From CAZKRL01 sp964555295 (GTDB lineage Bacteria > Bacteroidota > Bacteroidia > Flavobacteriales_D > Sanyastnellaceae), in assembly GCA_964555295.1 (NCBI GenBank), contig CAZKRL010000009.1, forward strand, positions 25,659 to 89,658: a DNA stretch of 64,000 bases, read 5' to 3'. The first letter of the stretch is position 1. The number at the start of each line of letters is the position of its first letter. The position numbers and the translations under genes were made by a program. The notes beneath the pieces were generated by a model. The model ran no database searches. It saw nothing but the letters and a program-made list of their open reading frames with translations, and was not told the DNA's origin. Shown here piece by piece: positions 50,994 through 59,452 of this stretch.

Positions 50994-52152
50994 ATATATA
51001 ACACAAATAATTGTTACTATTATTTTAACGACCTCTTGTCATAAACCGGAGTTTATAGAACCTGAACCTGCCACTGTTAGAATGTATGGTTTTGGTGTCA
51101 GTGAAAATCATAAGGTATTTCGAAATGGCGATATCCTTCAAATTCTGCAACCCACTGAAAAAGGGAAATGGGAAATTCGCAGCATCCAGGTTGAATCAAT
51201 GGAACAAGCCAGCGTTACCTCCTTGGATATAAATAATATTTTAGGCTCTTTAGGTATTGAAAACATAACATTGATTGGAACGTCGGAAATTCTGTCATAT
51301 GAAAATGGATATTATGCCCTTGCAGTTTTATGTAAATCGGATAACATAATGCAATTACGAGTAATTAAACTAAACAGCCTATTTCAGCCAATTTTAATTT
51401 CAAATGCTACACAATCAAGCTACCAGTTAAATTCGGTGTATTCAGCACCTGCAATTTGTCTTCGTGAAAATTACTTGTACATAACTTATGGTATCAAAAG
51501 CAACAGTGTGTTTAAAGTGAAAACGTTTCGATACTCAACAGACGATTTATCTTACACCTCATTAGGAACAGCTTCGATCCCCTTATTATCGACCGTTATG
51601 AACGACGGTGCAAAAACTCAACTCATCGTTAATTCCAATAAGTTCATTACATATTGCCAAATGGAACCTGAACAGTACTTTATTCTTGAGGAAAACAATG
51701 GAGAAATTGTTAGTATGCTAAGTCATCCCATTTCTGATTTTGGCATTACTCATCACCATTCTCTTCATAACTACAATAACCAATTATATGCAAGCTGCGA
51801 GGGACAAAGTTTTGCTGGTTTGATAAGTCTGCAAGGAACAAACGCCATAGGAATCACCAATTCCTATAATCCAAAACTACAGTATTGTGAGATAAAAGAT
51901 GATCAGTTGACACTTTCTATTAGGAGCATTCCGCCAGATTTGTCAACGCCAGATTTTTCTTCACTTCAATTTTATGATTCTAATGAAAACATAAAAGTTT
52001 CTCTTCAGCCAGAAGACATCCCTGTGATAACGCCGAGATACATTTATGCTGAGGCCGAGACTGATGGCACTTATACTCTTCTCGGTCTTACATCAGATAA
52101 CCAAACGTTTCTCATGAAGATCGATGGTAACGGAAAAATAATTTCCTTTTAG
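50986..52152 (+). CDS. Putative lipoprotein with beta-propeller-like repeats
   Basis: 388 residues starting at ATG (50986), overlapping the previous stop by 8 bp. Signal ends in the lipobox IILTTSC (Cys18). The mature protein consists of repeated beta-rich units with alternating hydrophobic strands (YALAVLCKSDNIMQLRVI; YLYITYGIKSNSVFKVKT; NQLYASCEGQSFAGLISL), like a propeller of uncertain blade number. No family recognised. The inferred location is the periplasmic face of the outer membrane, or the outer surface. It might recognise a ligand or bind the periplasmic propeller of the ATPase. Confidence 0.6.
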   Translation: MIRYITQIIVTIILTTSCHKPEFIEPEPATVRMYGFGVSENHKVFRNGDILQILQPTEKGKWEIRSIQVESMEQASVTSLDINNILGSLGIENITLIGTSEILSYENGYYALAVLCKSDNIMQLRVIKLNSLFQPILISNATQSSYQLNSVYSAPAICLRENYLYITYGIKSNSVFKVKTFRYSTDDLSYTSLGTASIPLLSTVMNDGAKTQLIVNSNKFITYCQMEPEQYFILEENNGEIVSMLSHPISDFGITHHHSLHNYNNQLYASCEGQSFAGLISLQGTNAIGITNSYNPKLQYCEIKDDQLTLSIRSIPPDLSTPDFSSLQFYDSNENIKVSLQPEDIPVITPRYIYAEAETDGTYTLLGLTSDNQTFLMKIDGNGKIISF

Positions 52153-52154
52153 AT

Positions 52155-53177
52155 ATGAGCGACGATCGCAATGCCTTAAGACAAAAAATGCTCTTAGAGA
52201 TGAATGAAAAATTACTCATTCAACGGAAGGAGCTTGATGAAGAAATTGAGAATATAAGATTGGAAAAAGCTGAGCTTGAAAGCGAAAAACTGAGAATTGA
52301 CGAGAAGAACAAACTGTTATGGGAGCAAAGTGCGGCAATTCACCAAGAAAAGGAAAGGATTGATCATCTAAGAATTGAACTCGAAAGCAGGCATCAGGAA
52401 ATTATGGATAGCATTCAGTATGCTAAACGAATTCAGCGCAGCTTCATGTCGTCTGATGCCTATTTACAGACGCATCTCACCAAAATGGGTTGTGATTACT
52501 TTGTTTATTTCAGACCCAAGGAAGATGTCAGTGGTGACTTTTACTGGTCGCATGCGCTTCATGATGGATCGCTTCTGTTAATGTGTGCAGATAGCACTGG
52601 ACACGGTGTGCCAGGGGCTATTATGAGCATTCTGAATATTTCCTCACTTGAGCTTGCGGTAAAGGATGGCGCACACAACCCTGCCGAGATACTCAACTTC
52701 GCCAGAACACAAATTATTAATCGCCTGAAAAATGATGGAAGCACTGAAGGCGGAAGAGACGGTATGGATGGCGCGTTATTGCGTCTTCATTTCGAAAGCC
52801 GAGCGATGCAGTATGCGGCATCCAATCAACCCGTTTGGTTATACCGAAAAGGTGAGATAAGTATTTTACGGGCCGACAAAATGCCGGTTGGAAAGCATGA
52901 CAAAGACCAAATTCCTTTCAGTCTTGGAGAGGAGATACTGGAGATGAATGATATGATTTATTTACATACCGATGGATATGCGGATCAATTCGGAGGACAA
53001 GATGGAAAAAAATACAAATCTGCAAATTTGAGAAACTTGTTGGCCCAAATTGGTCATTTACCTTGCAAGGAACAATATCAAATCATCAAATCAGAGTTTG
53101 AAAAATGGAAGGGGGAAAATGAGCAAATTGATGATGTTTGCATCTTGGGCCTCCGAATTACTGAATTCATAAAATGA
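52155..53177 (+). CDS. SpoIIE/PP2C-type serine/threonine phosphatase with N-terminal coiled coil
   Basis: 340 residues, cytoplasmic. Residues 1-85 form a charged coiled coil (RQKMLLEMNEKLLIQRKELD; EIENIRLEKAELESEKLRID), next to QYAKRIQRSFMSSDAYLQTH, the usual linker of this class. The phosphatase domain follows with metal-binding DVSGDFYW and CADSTGHGVPGAIMSIL, and later AASNQPVWLYRKGEIS and DMIYLHTDGYADQFGG. Such proteins typically dephosphorylate anti-anti-sigma factors or other phosphoproteins. No sensory domain, anti-sigma kinase or STAS protein is present in this window. Two bases separate it from the lipoprotein gene. The stop overlaps the FISUMP gene (ATGA). Confidence 0.9.
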   Translation: MSDDRNALRQKMLLEMNEKLLIQRKELDEEIENIRLEKAELESEKLRIDEKNKLLWEQSAAIHQEKERIDHLRIELESRHQEIMDSIQYAKRIQRSFMSSDAYLQTHLTKMGCDYFVYFRPKEDVSGDFYWSHALHDGSLLLMCADSTGHGVPGAIMSILNISSLELAVKDGAHNPAEILNFARTQIINRLKNDGSTEGGRDGMDGALLRLHFESRAMQYAASNQPVWLYRKGEISILRADKMPVGKHDKDQIPFSLGEEILEMNDMIYLHTDGYADQFGGQDGKKYKSANLRNLLAQIGHLPCKEQYQIIKSEFEKWKGENEQIDDVCILGLRITEFIK

Positions 53178-55087
53178 TCTTTTCACCGAATAATAATTAC
53201 ATGAAGTTTGCAATCTGCATTTCGATGGCACTCATGCCATTCCATCCATACTTGGCTCAAGAATGGAAGCAAATCATTCAATTCAATAATGGGAATGTAC
53301 AGTCTCAACCAACAGATAGTCTCGTAAAAATGTTATTTCAAGACGGAATGGTAAAATGGATGACGGAGGATGGTACTATTATTGAATCTGAAAGAAATAC
53401 GATCGATAGCGTATTGCTTATGAGCTATTCAACTAACCACACTTGTGGAGCCGAGAATGTTCACAATTCAGATATTCCATATGGCACATTAATAGACCAA
53501 GAAGGCAATGAATATCGCACGGTTGTTATCGGTAATCAGCGATGGATGGCAGAGAATTTAAAGACTAGTATATACAGAAATGGAGATACAATTGCACAGC
53601 TCAACCAAGCAAATTGGACCACCGCTACCCAAGGTGGCTGGATGTATTACAATGACAACCCCGAAACGAATTGTCCTCATGGTAAGTATTACAATTGGTA
53701 CTGCATTGATGATGAAAGAAATGTGTGCCCAGTAGGATGGCATGTGCCTACCATTGATGACTATAATATTTTAGTTAAGGAATTGGATCCTGATGCCGCT
53801 TCCTTTGGAGGAAATCCGTTCTATTACCATGCAAATATTTTAAAGCCGTTAGTGAATACAACAGGAAATTTGTTCGCAGGCAACGGTTATTGGCTGGAAG
53901 AAAATTCTCATACCAATACAACCGGACTTTCAATATTACCTTCCGGTATTATAGAAAATCAATCGTCCTACGGCCAGGGTGAGCAAGCGGTCTTTTGGTT
54001 AGCTTATGCCACTCCTAATTTCGAAAATCCAAATATTCTCGATGGCTATTACATGTATACTTCAACATTTCAAGGAAGCGACCCCAGTTATCCTGCATTG
54101 GAAATTGATCGATTTTCAACTAACGGAGTGGGATTAAATATCAGATGTATTCAGGATGATGTAAACGGCCATATTCCCGGATGCACCGACCCGAGCGCCT
54201 GCAATTACAATGTAATGGCTGAGGTAGAAGATAATAGCTGCAAGTTTATCGGCAGCAATTGTGATGACGGACATTCCTATACATACAACGATCATTACGG
54301 TGATTTCTGTAATTGTCAGGGGACGACTATCTACTTATCGCATTCTTGCGGCACACCAGATTTTAATACTTGGGATCCAGACGTGAACTACGGAACACTT
54401 ACAGACCTGGAAGGAAATAACTACAAAACCATTCAGATTGGTAATCAGGAATGGATGGCCGAAAACCTCAATACAGGGATTTATCAAGATGGTACATTTA
54501 TAGACACAATTCTAAGCAATCATCCCACAGATACCTATTACACGACGGGCAAGTGGGCCTATTACAATTTTGACCCCACCAACGAATGCCCAAAGGGAAA
54601 ACTATATAATTGGAATGCCATAGATAGTCCTTTGGGGATTTGCCCCCTGGGTTGGCATGTACCTACACTCGAGGATTTTGACTCACTTCTGCATCATGCA
54701 GACAGTCATTACGACGAAAATTTTGCACTTTATGAAGGAGGCATCGCTGCCCGCCATTTGAATATGAATGGACTTTATGGGACATATACTCTCTATTGTA
54801 TTACATATTCAAACAGTGCAACTAATCGAACTGGGTTCTCTGCCCACCAATCAGGATTTTATCGAGAATATTATAATGGATTTGAGAATAGCTGTAGTGA
54901 GTTCTTATGTTGGTCATCCACTGAATCGCCTGTCATGCTGAATAATGGAATAACTCAGGGAAGCTATGCACTTCGCATTGGTGCCGAACCGTACAACGAT
55001 TATTATGTGTCACCAATGACAACCGGAGCGGGGGTGGTAACCACATCAACACATGACCTGCTGCCTGTGCGATGCGTTAGGGATTGA
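53174..55087 (+). CDS. Secreted protein with two FISUMP (Fibrobacter succinogenes major paralogous) domains
   Basis: 637 residues. A signal peptide follows (MKFAICISMALMPFHPYLAQ, starting at residue 10); the ATG at 53201 may be the true start, though the 53174 ATG overlaps the phosphatase stop. Domain 1 (about residues 100-330) has YGTLIDQEGNEYRTVVIGNQ, RWMAENLKTSIYRNGDTI and CPVGWHVPTIDDYNILVKEL; domain 2 (about 410-637) repeats this as YGTLTDLEGNNYKTIQIGNQ and ICPLGWHVPTLEDFDSLL. Between them GCTDPSACNYN and Cys-rich GDFCNCQG are linker motifs frequent in Bacteroidota surface proteins. FISUMP domains are of unknown role. It is the last gene of the coupled operon. Confidence 0.88.
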   Translation: MIFSPNNNYMKFAICISMALMPFHPYLAQEWKQIIQFNNGNVQSQPTDSLVKMLFQDGMVKWMTEDGTIIESERNTIDSVLLMSYSTNHTCGAENVHNSDIPYGTLIDQEGNEYRTVVIGNQRWMAENLKTSIYRNGDTIAQLNQANWTTATQGGWMYYNDNPETNCPHGKYYNWYCIDDERNVCPVGWHVPTIDDYNILVKELDPDAASFGGNPFYYHANILKPLVNTTGNLFAGNGYWLEENSHTNTTGLSILPSGIIENQSSYGQGEQAVFWLAYATPNFENPNILDGYYMYTSTFQGSDPSYPALEIDRFSTNGVGLNIRCIQDDVNGHIPGCTDPSACNYNVMAEVEDNSCKFIGSNCDDGHSYTYNDHYGDFCNCQGTTIYLSHSCGTPDFNTWDPDVNYGTLTDLEGNNYKTIQIGNQEWMAENLNTGIYQDGTFIDTILSNHPTDTYYTTGKWAYYNFDPTNECPKGKLYNWNAIDSPLGICPLGWHVPTLEDFDSLLHHADSHYDENFALYEGGIAARHLNMNGLYGTYTLYCITYSNSATNRTGFSAHQSGFYREYYNGFENSCSEFLCWSSTESPVMLNNGITQGSYALRIGAEPYNDYYVSPMTTGAGVVTTSTHDLLPVRCVRD

Positions 55088-55387
55088 TTGAATGCGAATG
55101 CGATTTGAGTGTATGTGTGTGTTTTTTTTTATGAATTTTTCCACCGCTGATGCCAAACATGGAAACACCAATATCATAATTGAAATTGAAAGCATTCTCA
55201 CACTCAATTAACATGCGAGGCAACTCTTTTTGGATTCAATATATTCTCTAATGAAAATCAGATTTATATTTCGTGCTAAATTGACCACTTTACATTCTTA
55301 CACCTTTCCAATACACTTTTAAAGACTATCAATTTGCTCAACCCAATTATTATACTTTACAATAGCTTTTCCACGAAAACCCTCAAA
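55088..55387. other. Intergenic gap after the STAND operon
   Basis: About 300 bp, A+T-rich. A T-run (55130-55138) follows a GTGTGT stretch but without a clear hairpin. Box-like TAGCTTTT (55373-55380) lies 7 nt before the next ATG, close to but not a perfect -7 match. No ORF, tRNA-like or repeated structure is seen. Confidence 0.6.
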
Positions 55388-55951
55388 ATGTCACAACTAT
55401 TAAAGCCATTCACCTTTATCATCTTAATGATTCAATTAAATTTCTCCCATGCGCAAGTGCTATTTGTGCAAGGTGATGTGGTCAACATACGTAGTTCAGC
55501 ATCCACTTCCGGCGCAGTAGTAGTTAAGGCGAAAAGATTGGATGAACTGACCTTGATAAAGCGAGCTCAACTCGAAGTGGTAAACGGGATTGAAGATTAT
55601 TGGTACTTCGTAAGAACAAACAATGGTAAAGAAGGTTATGTATTTGGACAATTTACCTCGCTGAAGCGGGAAGGCCAAAGGACAGAGGAGCTCATACTCA
55701 ATGAGGTGTCGATGGGTGATTGTTATCATTTGATTTTTGGTGAAATCGATTTTGGATCCGGTAAGAATGACCTTGGAGATTTTGAGGCCATATCCGACGA
55801 TGAAACGAGTGCCGAACCACGCTATATCGGAAAACGCTTTAGGGTTACGTATAATGAGCTATACTGCATGCAATATCCCATGTGCAATCCAGATTTACCT
55901 CTGGAACTGGCTCAGGTACCAACCATTTTGAAATTGCAGATACTTGAATAG
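55388..55951 (+). CDS. SH3b-domain secreted protein
   Basis: 187 residues from the ATG at 55388. Signal region: MSQLLKPFTFIILMIQLNFS. The mature start VLFVQGDVVNIRSSASTSGA matches a bacterial SH3 (SH3b) opening, then VVKAKRLDELTLIKRAQL and EDYWYFVRTNNGKEGYVFGQ. The last 80 residues (LILNEVSMGDCYHLIFGEID to QILE) are not recognised. SH3b domains often bind cell wall or peptides. The open frame extends to a TTG at 55334, but only the ATG start gives a normal signal peptide. Confidence 0.7.
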   Translation: MSQLLKPFTFIILMIQLNFSHAQVLFVQGDVVNIRSSASTSGAVVVKAKRLDELTLIKRAQLEVVNGIEDYWYFVRTNNGKEGYVFGQFTSLKREGQRTEELILNEVSMGDCYHLIFGEIDFGSGKNDLGDFEAISDDETSAEPRYIGKRFRVTYNELYCMQYPMCNPDLPLELAQVPTILKLQILE

Positions 55952-56059
55952 GAAGCCATTGTACAAATTGAATTGTTACTGCATCGCCCTTTTTAATGCG
56001 TTTCGACTGATATTTCCTCTAACTTCATCATCCAATCAAAAATGATTATTTCATTACCG

Positions 56060-57130
56060 ATGAAAACTATACTAACCATACAAATTATCTCGTTGGCAAT
56101 TTCGGTGAGTGCACAATCACTCACTTCGATTGAATCTGCTGAGTTCAATCCTGCGGGTCATCAATTTCTGATTTCAAATCAAAATAACCTAATCGTCGTA
56201 AACGAGAATGGAGTGCCAACTTCCTCTCTTCCCATTGCAGTAGGTTATGGCATGGAAGTAATGGGATCTTACCTTTTTGTAATTTCTGGCAATTCGGTGA
56301 ATTGTTACGATATCAATACGAGCACAGAAATAAGCAGCGTGACCATCAGCGGTGCACAGTTCCTCAATGGTATGGCGTCCGATGGTCTTGCGCGGATTTG
56401 GGTTACCGATTTTGCAGCAAAGAAAATTCACGAGATTGATTTTAGCGATCTCCAAAACCCGATCGCTAACGTCATTGTTAACAATACTGTATCAACCCCC
56501 AATGGTATTTGTTATGATGAAATCAATAATCGGTTGGTATTTGTATCATGGGGGAATTCAGCACCTATCAAGGCTGTAAGCTTAGATGATTACTCTGTTA
56601 CTACCATTCTCACCAATAGTGGGGTGGGCAATATTGACGGAATAGATAATGATGCCTATGGTAATTTCTTCATTGCCTCATGGTCACCCAATCGCATCAC
56701 TCAATACAACAATGATTTCACAGTGTCGCAAACGATAACCGTTAGCGGGGGGCTGAATAGCCCGGCCGATATTGCATATGCGGAAGAAATTGACACCTTG
56801 ATAATCCCCAATTCAGGCAACAATACGGTAAGATTTGTAGGATTCAGTGCACCCGTTTCCCTTGATGAAATGAGCAGCTCTAATTCATTGCAGGTTTATC
56901 CGAATCCTACCTCAGATTTTGTGGTTTGTGATTTTGAATTGCTTAATAATGAAACAGTAAACGTTTCAATAATCGATAATCTAGGTAAGCAAAACAACCT
57001 CTACAACAACGAAATACCGAAAGGTAAAAACAAATTAGTACTCGATATTTCGGCATTAGCGGGAGGCGTTTATCATTTGAATATCTCAGGAAAACAAATT
57101 CATGAATCATGTCAATTGGTTATTCAATAA
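56060..57130 (+). CDS. Secreted NHL/YncE-type propeller protein with T9SS type A sorting domain
   Basis: 356 residues from the ATG at 56060 (signal peptide MKTILTIQIISLAISVSAQ); the ATG at 56042 is also possible. A beta-propeller spans about residues 20-270, with repeats such as NGMASDGLARIWVTDFAAKK, TPNGICYDEINNRLVFVSWG and DGIDNDAYGNFFIASWSPNR. The C-terminus (LQVYPNPTSDFVVCDFEL; LDISALAGGVYHLNISGK) is a type A sorting domain for type IX export. The ligand is unknown. It is separated from the SH3b gene by about 110 bp of gap without visible elements. Confidence 0.85.
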   Translation: MKTILTIQIISLAISVSAQSLTSIESAEFNPAGHQFLISNQNNLIVVNENGVPTSSLPIAVGYGMEVMGSYLFVISGNSVNCYDINTSTEISSVTISGAQFLNGMASDGLARIWVTDFAAKKIHEIDFSDLQNPIANVIVNNTVSTPNGICYDEINNRLVFVSWGNSAPIKAVSLDDYSVTTILTNSGVGNIDGIDNDAYGNFFIASWSPNRITQYNNDFTVSQTITVSGGLNSPADIAYAEEIDTLIIPNSGNNTVRFVGFSAPVSLDEMSSSNSLQVYPNPTSDFVVCDFELLNNETVNVSIIDNLGKQNNLYNNEIPKGKNKLVLDISALAGGVYHLNISGKQIHESCQLVIQ

Positions 57131-57157
57131 GGAAAAAATATAATGCGTTCAAAGAAA

Positions 57158-58894
57158 TCAAGAAGTGCTATTGAACTGAACATCGCATAGCTTCCTATAG
57201 AGTCCACTCATTGCATAGAGCATATTGTGATCGCCAATTTCTTCTACCCGTCCATTGTGTAACACTGCAATCTTGGATGCTTTCTGAACCGTTGATAAAC
57301 GATGCGCTATCACCACGCTTGTCCTTCCTTGAGTTATCTTGTCAGTAGCAATTTGAATGAGACGTTCGCTCACCGCGTCTACACTCGATGTTGCCTCATC
57401 CAGGATAAGAATCTTCGGATTATGCACATAGGCCCTTGCGAAGGCCAGCAACTGTCTTTGACCAGTGCTCAAAAGAGCACCTCGCTCATGAACGTGATAG
57501 TCATAATTGTCAGGTAATGTCATGATGAATTCATGAATACCAAGAGCTCTGCAAGCGTCCTTCACATGTTCTAGGGTAATAGTTTCATTGTGCAAATTGA
57601 TATTATGAAAAATACTATCGCTGAAGAGAAAAACGTCTTGGGAGACCAATACTACAGAATTCCGCAATACATCCAGCGAGTAATGACGGATATTTCGTCC
57701 ATCAATAAGAATTTCTCCTTCATTTAATTCATAACTCCTATTGATTAGTGAGGCAATAGTTGTCTTGCCAGATCCAGAGGCGCCTACCAATGCAAGCATT
57801 TCTCCTGGAACAACCTTGAGATCAATGCCATGAAGAACCGCACGTTCCGTTGTGTATGAGAAGCCTACATTACATAGCTCAACTTCACCTCTCACTATTT
57901 GCGGAGATGCCAATAAAGTGTCACTATCCCGTTCTGACTCATCCTTATCAAGAAGGTCAAACACTCTCTCTGCATTGACCATTCCCATTTGAAGAACATT
58001 GAAATTATCAGCCATCTGACGAATCGGCCGATACATCATTGTGATGAAAGTTGAGAATTCCAATAGTAATCCCGGAGAAATTGCGGCAGCACCAGAGTAA
58101 CTCATTCCCCACCACAACATCAAAGCGACAGAAAAAGCGCTGAGTAACTCAACGACCGGAAAAAAGACGGAATAAGCCCATATGCCTCGTATATGTGCGT
58201 CACGATGCTCAAGATTGATTGAATGGAACTTCCTTTCCTCAGCATTTTCTCTATGAAAAGCTTGAACTATAGCCATTCCGGAGACGTGTTCCTGAACGAA
58301 TACATTAATTCTTGCAACCTCCCGCCTTACATCCTGAAAGGATTTTTTTACAGCTTTCTGAAAAATCCTTGTGGCCCAGAATAAGATCGGTATAGGAAGT
58401 ATTACTGCTAACGTCAATTGCCAGTCGGTAAAAAACATAAAACCAATGATTACAATGAGCTTCAACAGATCTCTGAAAATATCAAGCAAACCAGCAGAAA
58501 ATATCTCAGCTATTCCATCAACATCCGAAATATTTCTCGTAACGATTTGACCGACAGGAGTAGTGTCAAAAAAACTGGATCTAAATCGTAAAACCCGCTG
58601 AAACAAACGTTTCCGTATATCCAACACTACAGACTGCGCCATCTGATTGGCTGAAGTAGTTTGAAAAAATTGAATAACCGCCTCAAACAACAGTAGAAAT
58701 ACAAACCATAAAATATATCCAATCAAAGCGTCATGACCTATTCCGCTTACAGCGTTATCAAGCATAAGTCTGGATAACTCAGGTCTGACCCAAACGATGC
58801 CAGCCGATAAAAGAACCAAGAAGAGAGTTAATGAAAATAAAGTCTTTTGAGTCTTGCTCTCCTGGAGAAGCCTCAACAAAATTTGTGCCTTCAA
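57158..58894 (-). CDS. ABC exporter half-transporter (MsbA/MdlB-like), fused permease-ATPase
   Basis: 578 residues. Six membrane helices in the first 320 residues (TLFSLTLFLVLLSAGIVWVR at start). The ATPase domain has Walker A ALVGASGSGKTTIASLINRS, signature ALLSTGQRQLLAFARAYVHN (LSTGQ variant of LSGGQ) and Walker B ILILDEATSSVDAVSERL, ending HRLSTVQKASKIAVLHNGRV. It works as a homo- or heterodimer exporting lipids, peptides or drugs; a partner gene is not adjacent. Convergent with the propeller gene. Downstream of the 59419 gene by 9 bp, so possibly cotranscribed. Confidence 0.93.
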   Translation of the reverse strand: MKAQILLRLLQESKTQKTLFSLTLFLVLLSAGIVWVRPELSRLMLDNAVSGIGHDALIGYILWFVFLLLFEAVIQFFQTTSANQMAQSVVLDIRKRLFQRVLRFRSSFFDTTPVGQIVTRNISDVDGIAEIFSAGLLDIFRDLLKLIVIIGFMFFTDWQLTLAVILPIPILFWATRIFQKAVKKSFQDVRREVARINVFVQEHVSGMAIVQAFHRENAEERKFHSINLEHRDAHIRGIWAYSVFFPVVELLSAFSVALMLWWGMSYSGAAAISPGLLLEFSTFITMMYRPIRQMADNFNVLQMGMVNAERVFDLLDKDESERDSDTLLASPQIVRGEVELCNVGFSYTTERAVLHGIDLKVVPGEMLALVGASGSGKTTIASLINRSYELNEGEILIDGRNIRHYSLDVLRNSVVLVSQDVFLFSDSIFHNINLHNETITLEHVKDACRALGIHEFIMTLPDNYDYHVHERGALLSTGQRQLLAFARAYVHNPKILILDEATSSVDAVSERLIQIATDKITQGRTSVVIAHRLSTVQKASKIAVLHNGRVEEIGDHNMLYAMSGLYRKLCDVQFNSTS

Positions 58895-58903
58895 TTGTAC
58901 TTT

Positions 58904-59419
58904 TTAGTTCTTGAATCGAAACGTCTTGAAGACTTCTTTCGATTTCTCCTTTAGCTTCCAGTAATCGACTGACTCAGCTGTGTATGTTAAGATGTACGCT
59001 TGATCAAAAAAGAACCATATATATTGCTCTTGAGTTAATCCGAAACCATTAAACGCCCCACTGAATTGAATGTGCCTGCATCTTTTGCCGCCATGCTCAA
59101 CATATTCATCAACATTGAATTTCGCATCTTGATAGAAGAAACTAATATCCTTCACATGTTGATCTGAAAAATGTTCTAATGTTTCATTTTGACCCGGCAA
59201 TGGCATGACATTCATTTTGAAAAAATCTTGATAATAGTCTTCATCATCAAGAAGCGGAGAGAATATCATAAATTCAGTACCCGAACTTTTACTATTATCT
59301 ACACTCCAATTTTTTGGATAGCTAATGAAGAAATTGGCGTCTTCGAAGGGGAGTAAATCCTGTCCAAAAACTTGCGCGCCTAAAGCGAAAATCGAGATTG
59401 TAAAGAATAATTTCATCAT
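58904..59419 (-). CDS. Secreted PsbP/DcrB-like protein
   Basis: 171 residues from the ATG at 59419 (signal MMKLFFTISIFALGAQVFG). The mature part DANFFISYPKNWSVDNSKSS resembles the opening of PsbP/DcrB-like (DUF1795) domains, followed by FFKMNVMPLPGQNETLEHFS, CRHIQFSGAFNGFGLTQEQY and AYILTYTAESVDYWKLKEKS, the usual final strand and helix. The exact function is unknown; in this phylum such proteins are periplasmic or surface lipoproteins. An ATG at 59416 may be used instead. It ends 9 bp before the ABC exporter. Confidence 0.6.
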   Translation of the reverse strand: MMKLFFTISIFALGAQVFGQDLLPFEDANFFISYPKNWSVDNSKSSGTEFMIFSPLLDDEDYYQDFFKMNVMPLPGQNETLEHFSDQHVKDISFFYQDAKFNVDEYVEHGGKRCRHIQFSGAFNGFGLTQEQYIWFFFDQAYILTYTAESVDYWKLKEKSKEVFKTFRFKN

Positions 59420-59434
59420 AAAAACATTAGACAA

Positions 59435-59442
59435 CAAATTTA
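59435..59442 (-). promoter_or_regulatory. Candidate -7 box TAAATTTG for the 59419 gene
   Basis: An exact TAnnTTTG on the minus strand, 15 nt before the ATG at 59419, in the short gap after truA. Suggests that the PsbP-like gene and ABC exporter form one transcript. Confidence 0.45.
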
Positions 59443-59452
59443 GATAATTCTA

